10,619 nt of DNA from Flavobacteriia bacterium (lineage in GTDB: Bacteria; Bacteroidota; Bacteroidia; Flavobacteriales; Flavobacteriaceae): NCBI GenBank assembly GCA_018500075.1, contig JAHBAN010000172.1:1-10619 (forward strand), read 5' to 3'. Shown piece after piece: positions 5,343-10,619 of this stretch. The position numbers and the translations under genes are program-made. Numbering within the stretch: the stretch's first letter is position 1; each line of letters opens with the position of its first letter. Under the pieces are notes generated by a model. That model had not been told where the DNA came from. It was given only the letters and a program-made list of their open reading frames with translations, and made no database searches.

Positions 5343-6059
5343 ATGGACGACCTGACCCCACTTGCCCTCACAACATCGCCCACTTCGGCACGCCCGCTTA
5401 TGGGGCTGACGGTGCTTGCGGTCGAAGACAGCCTCTATGCCTGCGAGGCGCTGCGGCTCTTGTGTCTGCGCAGCGGGGCGCGCATCCGCCGGGCCGATTG
5501 TATCGCCTCGGCCCGGCGTCATCTCAAGGTCTATCGCCCCTCGGTCATTCTGGTCGATGTCGGCCTGCCCGACGGCTCGGGCCTTGACCTGATCCAAGAG
5601 CTGTCAAACCTCTCTCCGCGGATCAATATCATCCTCGGCCTGTCGGGCGATGACGGCATGAAAGCCAAGGCCATGGCCGCAGGGGCCGACGGGTTTCTCG
5701 CCAAACCGCTTGAGAGCATTGCCCAGTTTCAAGAGGCGATTCTGGCGCATTTGCCGCGCGAGCGCCGCCCCCTCGGCCTGCGCGTGGTCAAGGACGAGCG
5801 CATCACGCCAGACCCGATCGCCTATACCGATGACCTGTCACATATCGCCCAGATGATAAACGAAGACTATGACGACCGGCAGCTTGGCTATGTTGCGCAA
5901 TTCGTGACAGGTATCGCCAAAAGTGCGCAAGACGAGGCTTTGACCCATGCGGGAGAAGCCCTCGCCAAGGCCCATGCCTCACGCCTGCCAACCCATCAAC
6001 CGATCGCCGCTCTTGCGGGCCTTGTGCAACAGCGCCTCGACCGGCCCGTCGCGATCTGA
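5343..6059 (+). CDS. Response regulator: receiver domain with an unrecognised C-terminal half
   Basis: A 238-residue cytoplasmic two-component protein. Residues of about 21-138 form a complete receiver (CheY-like) domain: the acidic pair Glu28-Asp29, the phosphate-accepting Asp72 in VDVGLPDGSG, the switch Ser101, and Lys121 in AKPL. All key residues are present, so phosphorylation should be possible. About 100 residues follow (139-238), apparently mostly helical, with no DNA-binding, GGDEF, EAL, PP2C or histidine kinase signature that I can see. A strong AAGGAG site sits 7 bases before the ATG. No sensor kinase gene adjoins, so it is an orphan here. A CtrA-like box lies upstream, which hints at control by the CtrA network. 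It converges on the DUF1501 gene. Confidence 0.85.
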   Translation: MDDLTPLALTTSPTSARPLMGLTVLAVEDSLYACEALRLLCLRSGARIRRADCIASARRHLKVYRPSVILVDVGLPDGSGLDLIQELSNLSPRINIILGLSGDDGMKAKAMAAGADGFLAKPLESIAQFQEAILAHLPRERRPLGLRVVKDERITPDPIAYTDDLSHIAQMINEDYDDRQLGYVAQFVTGIAKSAQDEALTHAGEALAKAHASRLPTHQPIAALAGLVQQRLDRPVAI

Positions 6060-6144
6060 GGCGCGCGCGCCGCAAGAGCGCTCCCCGCTCATAAAGGCCG
6101 TGTCCAGAGCGGCCCGACAGATCTCCCAAGCGGCACCGTCCGCC

Positions 6145-6178
6145 CTGCCCTGCCGCGCCCTTATCTGCCCTGCCGCGC
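6145..6178. repeat. Short direct repeat, two 14-base units
   Basis: CTGCCCTGCCGCGC occurs at 6145-6158 and again at 6165-6178, 20 bases apart, in the 123-base gap between the convergent response regulator and DUF1501 genes. Otherwise the gap shows only a weak 5-bp hairpin (6076-6090) and no intrinsic terminator. It is probably a local duplication without a set role. Confidence 0.6.
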
Positions 6179-6182
6179 GGGT

Positions 6183-7418
6183 CTAGCCGACAAGCCCCGG
6201 ATCAGCGCCCATCTCAAGGCCGGGAAACACCGTGCGCTCGATAAAGCTTTTCTCAAGTCCGAACAGATCGCGCATCAGCCAGCCCGAAAAGGCCCGCACA
6301 TCGCGCGTCGGCATCACATCGCGCCGCTCATAAAGCGCCGCTTCGCTCAGGCCGGGCCAGTCTGACCAGACCCGCCCGCCCCGCAGAGCGCCACCCGCCA
6401 AAACCATCAGCCCGCCTGTCCCGTGATCGGAGCCGCCATTGCCGTTGAGCCGCGCCGTGCGGCCAAATTCTGTCAGGGCCACAACGGCTGTCTTGCCCCA
6501 GATGTGCGCGCCCAGCGTGCTTTGCATCTCCAAAATCACCTCGGCCAAACGGGTGAGCGGCGGTGCCAATGTGCGCGACTGGTTGGCGTGGGTGTCCCAG
6601 CCATTGAGCGAAAACGCCGCGATCCGCGCCGGCCCTGCCAGCTTGGAGGCCGCGAAACCGGCGATCTGCAAATGCCCGCCGCCTTTGCTGGCGGCCCCTG
6701 CGCTGTCGCTCATCGCGCGCATCACCGCTTCGCCCTGCAACGCCTCATCGCCAGCGCCCATCCGCCGGCTTTGCGCGCTGAGCGCCAGCGCCTCGCCAAA
6801 CGCCGCCGCAAACAGCGGGTCTTCCTCCATCAACCCCTCGGCCAGCCGAAGGCCCTGCGGCGTCAGCCCGTAAAGCCCCGCCTCGGGCGACCAGTTGGCA
6901 ACGCTGGCCGCTCCCTTGAGCAAAAGCATATCGCCGCGCCCCACCGCATAGGCTGTCTCGCTGTGCACAGCCGGATAGCTCTGCAACAGGCGGTTGAGCC
7001 AGCCGTCGCGCAGGGTGCCATCAAGGCCCGCGCCGCCCGCTTCCAGCACATCCTGCCCGTCAAAATGGCTGCGCTTGTCGCGATAGGGCGTTGACACCGC
7101 ATGGGCAAAGCCCAGTTCTCCCGCCGCCCAGAGCGGCATCAGCCCCGCCAAGGCAGGGTTGAGCGCAAAGAACCCGTCCAGATCCTGCCCCGCTTCGGGC
7201 TGTGCCTGATCGGCGCGCCCCCTGAGGCCGGCAAAATCACGATCCCCATAGGGGCGCAGCGCGTCCAGCCCGTCCATCCCGCCGCGCAGGATGATCACAA
7301 CCAAACGGTTCTCCCATGTCCCGCTGGCAAAGGTCACAGGGGTGAGCCAGGGGCTGGCGGCGGCCGTGCAGCCAAGCCCTGCAAGAAGCGCGCGCCGGTT
7401 CAGGGTCGGTTTTCTCAT
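6183..7418 (-). CDS. DUF1501 domain protein, Tat-exported
   Basis: A 411-residue protein of the DUF1501 family, whose fold is related to the alkaline phosphatase/sulfatase group; the reaction is not known. The N-terminus is a twin-arginine signal: NRRALLAGLG at 7-16, a short hydrophobic stretch, and likely cleavage near residue 32, so export to the periplasm is expected. Family marks are VVIILRGGMDGLDALRPYGD at 40-59, RSHFDGQD at 116-123, GWDTH at 273-277, TEFGRT at 316-321 and SDHGTGG at 330-336; the Asp and His residues in these are candidates for a metal site. The start lies 3 bases after the DUF1800 stop codon, with AAGGA in the end of that gene as ribosome binding site, so the two form one translation unit. 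DUF1800 and DUF1501 genes are paired across many bacteria. Confidence 0.92.
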   Translation of the reverse strand: MRKPTLNRRALLAGLGCTAAASPWLTPVTFASGTWENRLVVIILRGGMDGLDALRPYGDRDFAGLRGRADQAQPEAGQDLDGFFALNPALAGLMPLWAAGELGFAHAVSTPYRDKRSHFDGQDVLEAGGAGLDGTLRDGWLNRLLQSYPAVHSETAYAVGRGDMLLLKGAASVANWSPEAGLYGLTPQGLRLAEGLMEEDPLFAAAFGEALALSAQSRRMGAGDEALQGEAVMRAMSDSAGAASKGGGHLQIAGFAASKLAGPARIAAFSLNGWDTHANQSRTLAPPLTRLAEVILEMQSTLGAHIWGKTAVVALTEFGRTARLNGNGGSDHGTGGLMVLAGGALRGGRVWSDWPGLSEAALYERRDVMPTRDVRAFSGWLMRDLFGLEKSFIERTVFPGLEMGADPGLVG

Positions 7419-7421
7419 CGG

Positions 7422-8810
7422 TTACATCCTTTGAAACGCGGGCGACGCCAGCACAAGGCCCACGCCCGTGCGCCTGTCTTCCGCTGCAGTGGCCGCAAAG
7501 CGGAGCGCCTCGGGCACGTTTCGCCCCAAAGCCGCCCCCAGAAACGCCCGCGGATCGGGCAAATCGCTCAAAAGCCCCTGCGGCGCGTTCATCGCCCAAT
7601 CCACCCGCGCCGCCAACCGCTGCGGCGTGATCCAGTCGGCGTCCCCTTCGGGCCAGCCGTCTGGGCCAAGCGGCTCTTCCCAGCTCTGCCCCATGAGCCG
7701 CAACGGCACAGCAAAGACCCGCCGGATTGCCTTCCAGTCCTGCGCCCCCAGCGCCTCATGGGGAACAGCAAGCGCGCGCAGCGCCGAACCGATATAATCG
7801 ATCGGCTGCTTTACATTGACAAACTCGGGCGCCCAAGCCGCCGGATGCACGAGCATCGCACGGGTCATCTCGCCCAGATGCCCGCCACTCTCAAGATAGC
7901 GCCGCTCCATGGCCGCCACGAGGGCAGGATCGGGCCTGTCGGAGATAAAATGCACCGCCATTTTCCGTGCCAGATGCCGCGCCGTCGCCGGGTGACGCGC
8001 CAAATCCTCAAGTGCGGCGTGAATATCGACCAAGGCCGCCACACCACCCTGGCTGTCGCCATAGCGTTTGCCCAAGAGCTGCTCGGCTCCGGGCTGGGCA
8101 AAATCGGGGCGAAAGCCGAACACACCCTCCTGACTGTAGCTCAGCCCCGTGAGCAGCTCGGCCAGCCCGGTCACATCGGCCTGCCGATACGGCCCGTCCG
8201 CGCCCAGCGTGTGAAGCTCCAGAAGCTCGCGCGCAAGATTTTCGTTCAGCCCTTTTGACGTCTTTTTGCCCGCAACACTCTCGGGGCCGACCGACGCCTT
8301 CTGGTCAAGATAGTGCAGCATCACCGGCTGGGCCGTCACGGCTTTGAGCATCTCGGCGAAAAACCCCGCAACATGGGGACGGATCGCGCTTTCGATATAG
8401 GGCGCGGTTGCGCGCTTCATCACGCTGACCTTGCCCCGCGCGGTGAAGTGATCGCCCCAGAAAAACGCCAGCCGCTCGCGCAAGCCGTCTTGCGTATGCG
8501 CCCGACGGCGCAGCGCCTGCCAGAGCCAGAGCTGCTGGGCCTTGCGCGCCCGGCGCTTTTCAACGCCGATCTGCTCTCTCGCCCGCGCGGCGGCGTCAGA
8601 CCCACGATCGGCGCGGCGGATTTTCGAAAGCGCCGTCACCCGCGCGATCCGCGCGGCAAAGGCTTCAAAAGGCTCGATTTTGTAAAGCGCTGCGGCATGA
8701 TCCTTGCCGTTGAGCCGGCGCATCATATCCTCACTGTCGCGCGGCCCACGCAGCCGCGGCGACAAGCCGGTTCCGAAACGGATTTCGGCTATTTCACGCG
8801 AAAACTCCAA
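7422..8810 (-). CDS. DUF1800 domain protein
   Basis: A protein of about 462 residues in the DUF1800 family, function unknown, usually encoded beside DUF1501. Numbering from the chosen start, family marks are EIAEIRFGTGLSP near the N-terminus, FFWGDHFT at 116-123, NENLARELLELHTLG at 189-203, the following ADVTGLAELLTGLSY, and VHFISDRPDP from about 286. I chose the TTG at 8810: GGAG stands 8 bases before it, and the protein then begins MEFSREIAEIRFG, like relatives. The alternative GTG at 8828 adds six residues but lacks a ribosome binding site. No signal peptide or membrane helix is seen, unlike its Tat-exported partner, so it may work in the cytoplasm or leave the cell together with it. The downstream DUF1501 gene follows after 3 bases. 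Confidence 0.9.
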   Translation of the reverse strand: MEFSREIAEIRFGTGLSPRLRGPRDSEDMMRRLNGKDHAAALYKIEPFEAFAARIARVTALSKIRRADRGSDAAARAREQIGVEKRRARKAQQLWLWQALRRRAHTQDGLRERLAFFWGDHFTARGKVSVMKRATAPYIESAIRPHVAGFFAEMLKAVTAQPVMLHYLDQKASVGPESVAGKKTSKGLNENLARELLELHTLGADGPYRQADVTGLAELLTGLSYSQEGVFGFRPDFAQPGAEQLLGKRYGDSQGGVAALVDIHAALEDLARHPATARHLARKMAVHFISDRPDPALVAAMERRYLESGGHLGEMTRAMLVHPAAWAPEFVNVKQPIDYIGSALRALAVPHEALGAQDWKAIRRVFAVPLRLMGQSWEEPLGPDGWPEGDADWITPQRLAARVDWAMNAPQGLLSDLPDPRAFLGAALGRNVPEALRFAATAAEDRRTGVGLVLASPAFQRM

Positions 8811-8911
8811 ATCACTCACTCCACACACAAGCGCAGAGTAGCATTTATTGCTGTGACCGGGAGAGAATTATGCGGTGCATTTAACAGTCGGCAGGCGCGC
8901 GCCAGCCTGTT

Positions 8912-8988
8912 TCGGATTTCGCTTTGCGAAATCCGACCGGCCGGGGGCTTTGCCCCCGGACCCCCAGGATATTTAGAGAAAGAAAAAG
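8912..8988 (+). repeat. Intergenic hairpin element, copy 2
   Basis: In the 181-base gap between aspS and the DUF1800 start, hairpin A (8912-8936) is a perfect 11-bp stem TCGGATTTCGC/GCGAAATCCGA with loop TTT. Hairpin B (8941-8959) is a perfect 8-bp CCGGGGGC/GCCCCCGG stem with loop TTT. A C-run (8961-8965) leads to a 23-base tail at 8966-8988 that differs from the copy 1 tail (1140-1162) at one base. The order and orientation match copy 1, while the stem sequences differ but stay paired. The tail ends 3 bases from the aspS stop codon, so the element forms the 3' untranslated region of aspS, where its hairpins may end or protect the transcript. No T-run follows the hairpins on the minus strand. 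Confidence 0.72.
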
Positions 8989-8991
8989 GGC

Positions 8992-10619
8992 CTAGTCTTG
9001 CGGGATAACGCGCAGGTTCAGCTCCATGAGCTGCTCGGACAGAGGCTCGCTGGGCGCGTTCATCATCAGGTCTTCGGCCCGTTGGTTCATCGGGAACATG
9101 ATTACTTCGCGGATGTTTTGCTCTTCGGCCAGCAGCATGACCATACGGTCGATCCCTGCGGCGCAACCGCCGTGGGGCGGGGCGCCGTATTGGAAGGCAT
9201 TGACCATACCGCCAAAGCGCTTTTCGACTTCGTCTTTGCCGTAGCCCGCGATTTCGAAAGCCTTGAACATGATCTCGGGCTTGTGGTTGCGGATCGCGCC
9301 GCTGACCAGTTCGTAGCCGTTGCAGGCGAGGTCATACTGATAGCCGAGCACCTCAAGCGGGTCGCCCATCAGCGCGTCCATGCCGCCTTGGGGCATGGAG
9401 AAGGGGTTGTGCTCGAAGTCGATCTTGCCGCTGTCCTCGTCGCGCTCGTAAATCGGGAAATCCACGATCCAGCAGAAGGCGAAGCGGTCTTTGTCGGTCA
9501 GCCCCAGCTCTTCGCCGATGACGTTGCGGGCGCGGCCTGCGACCGGCTCGAACTGTTTTGGCTTGCCGCCCAGGAAGAAGGCCGCATCGCCCACGCCAAG
9601 GCCGAGTTGGACGCGGATCGCCTCGGTGCGCTCGGGACCGATGTTTTTGGCCAGGGGGCCAGCCGCTTCCAGACCCTCGCCCTGATCGCGCCAGAAGATA
9701 TAGCCCATCCCCGGCAGGCCCTCTTTCTGGGCAAAAGCGTTCATCCGGTCACAGAACTTGCGGCTGCCGCCTGTGGGCGCGGGGATCGCGCGGATCTCTG
9801 TGCCCTCCTGCTCCAGCAGCTTGGCAAAAATCGCAAAGCCCGAGCCGCGGAAATGCTCTGAGGCGTCCTGCATCTTGATCGGGTTTCTGAGGTCGGGCTT
9901 GTCGGAGCCATACCATTTGGCGGCGTCCTTATAGCTGATCTGGGGCCACTCGCTATCAACCTTCTTGCCGCCGCCGAACTCTTCGAACACGCCCTGCATC
10001 ACCGGCTGAATGGTGTCGAACACATCTTGTTGCTCCACAAAGCTCATCTCGAGGTCGAGCTGGTAGAAGTCTGTCGGCGAGCGGTCGGCGCGCGGGTCTT
10101 CGTCTCGAAAGCACGGCGCGATCTGGAAATATTTGTCAAAGCCCGAGACCATGATCAGCTGTTTGAACTGCTGGGGCGCCTGCGGCAAAGCGTAGAACTT
10201 GCCGGGGTGCAAACGGCTCGGCACCAGAAAGTCGCGCGCGCCTTCCGGGCTTGAGGCGGTGATGATCGGCGTCTGGTATTCGCGAAAACCCTTGTCCCAC
10301 ATCCGGCGGCGGATGCTTGACACCATATCGGAGCGCAGGTGCATATTGGCCTGCATTTTCTCGCGGCGCAGATCAAGATAGCGATAGCGCAGGCGGGTTT
10401 CCTCGGGGTATTCCTGATCGCCAAAGACCATAAGCGGCAGCTCGGCAGCCGACCCGAGCACCTCCATGTCGCGCACAAAAACCTCGATCTCACCTGTTGG
10501 CAGCTTGGGGTTCACAAGGCTCGCGTCGCGCGCCTTGACTTCGCCGTCAATCCGCACACACCACTCCGAGCGCAGCTTTTCGACCGCCGCAAACGCGGGG
10601 CTGTCCGGATCACAGATCA
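8992..10619 (-). CDS. aspS: Aspartyl-tRNA synthetase (5' end beyond the right edge)
   Basis: This cytoplasmic class II synthetase charges tRNA-Asp. In the window 541 residues are readable; about 50 N-terminal residues lie past the edge. The frame stays open from 10557 to 10619, reading CDPDSPAFAAVEKLRSEW, the expected end of the anticodon-binding domain, so the GTG at 10557 is internal. Visible motifs, in window residues: RYRYLDLRR at 77-85, the SPEGARDFLVP loop near 122, class II motif 2 with FRDED at 170-174, and motif 3 GIDRMVML about 45 residues before the end. Motif 2 continues ADRSPTDFYQLDLEMSF, where many bacterial enzymes have RQPEFTQ. The bacterial insertion domain lies between motifs 2 and 3. 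Whether it also charges tRNA-Asn cannot be judged, as the N-terminal part is missing. The repeat element follows its stop codon. Confidence 0.96.
   Translation of the reverse strand, partial: ICDPDSPAFAAVEKLRSEWCVRIDGEVKARDASLVNPKLPTGEIEVFVRDMEVLGSAAELPLMVFGDQEYPEETRLRYRYLDLRREKMQANMHLRSDMVSSIRRRMWDKGFREYQTPIITASSPEGARDFLVPSRLHPGKFYALPQAPQQFKQLIMVSGFDKYFQIAPCFRDEDPRADRSPTDFYQLDLEMSFVEQQDVFDTIQPVMQGVFEEFGGGKKVDSEWPQISYKDAAKWYGSDKPDLRNPIKMQDASEHFRGSGFAIFAKLLEQEGTEIRAIPAPTGGSRKFCDRMNAFAQKEGLPGMGYIFWRDQGEGLEAAGPLAKNIGPERTEAIRVQLGLGVGDAAFFLGGKPKQFEPVAGRARNVIGEELGLTDKDRFAFCWIVDFPIYERDEDSGKIDFEHNPFSMPQGGMDALMGDPLEVLGYQYDLACNGYELVSGAIRNHKPEIMFKAFEIAGYGKDEVEKRFGGMVNAFQYGAPPHGGCAAGIDRMVMLLAEEQNIREVIMFPMNQRAEDLMMNAPSEPLSEQLMELNLRVIPQD

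Noticed and set aside
5887..6059. Histidine-phosphotransfer domain in the response regulator C-terminus
   Set aside because: The histidines there lack the usual HxLKG surroundings, so I left the region unassigned.
7101..8258. Open frame of 385 residues on the plus strand opposite DUF1501/DUF1800
   Set aside because: Long antisense frames are expected in G+C-rich coding DNA. The product is low-complexity and rich in Arg, Pro, His and Gln, and it spans two well-supported genes.
8867..8872. CATAAT on the minus strand as a -10 box for the DUF1800-DUF1501 unit
   Set aside because: The hexamer is good, but the best -35 candidate at 17 bases (CTGCCG) matches only three of six consensus positions, so I do not list it as a promoter.
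8998..9861. Open frame of 287 residues on the plus strand opposite aspS
   Set aside because: It is a shadow of the synthetase gene with no recognisable domain or ribosome binding site.
10555..10557. GTG at 10557 as the aspS start codon
   Set aside because: The frame stays open to the right edge and reads as conserved AspRS anticodon-binding domain sequence, so the true start is beyond the window.

Overview
The window looks like ordinary chromosome from a marine alphaproteobacterium of the Roseobacter group (Rhodobacteraceae). The reasons are high G+C, the serB gene divergent from a probable serC start, a methylmalonyl-CoA epimerase gene followed by a DUF1467 gene, an alphaproteobacterial-type aspartyl-tRNA synthetase, and a two-copy intergenic hairpin element of a style common in Rhodobacterales. 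I see no tRNA or rRNA gene, CRISPR array, transposase, integrase or prophage gene.

Left part (1-3187): the left edge carries a minus-strand leader with a hairpin, a strong ribosome binding site and an ATG at the very edge, probably serC. Divergent from it is serB (phosphoserine phosphatase), so the last steps of serine synthesis lie back to back. serB converges on a large family 5 solute-binding protein gene with a Tat signal. That gene has its own strong intrinsic terminator and no permease genes beside it. Between the two lies copy 1 of the intergenic hairpin element.

Middle part (3188-6182): a nitroreductase gene overlaps an EI24/CysZ-like membrane protein gene (both +). That pair runs head-on into a minus-strand pair, mce (methylmalonyl-CoA epimerase) and a DUF1467 membrane protein, with a 74-base antisense overlap of coding ends. 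Divergent from mce is a response regulator gene with an intact receiver domain, an unrecognised C-terminal half and a CtrA-like box upstream.

Right part (6183-10619): a minus-strand DUF1800-DUF1501 pair lies 3 bases apart, the second protein carrying a Tat signal. Upstream of it are copy 2 of the intergenic element and then aspS, whose 5' end runs off the right edge.

Most of the window is housekeeping or conserved accessory content. The least explained parts are the DUF1800-DUF1501 pair, the response regulator's C-terminal half, the repeated hairpin element and the serC-side leader. I found no convincing new multi-gene system.
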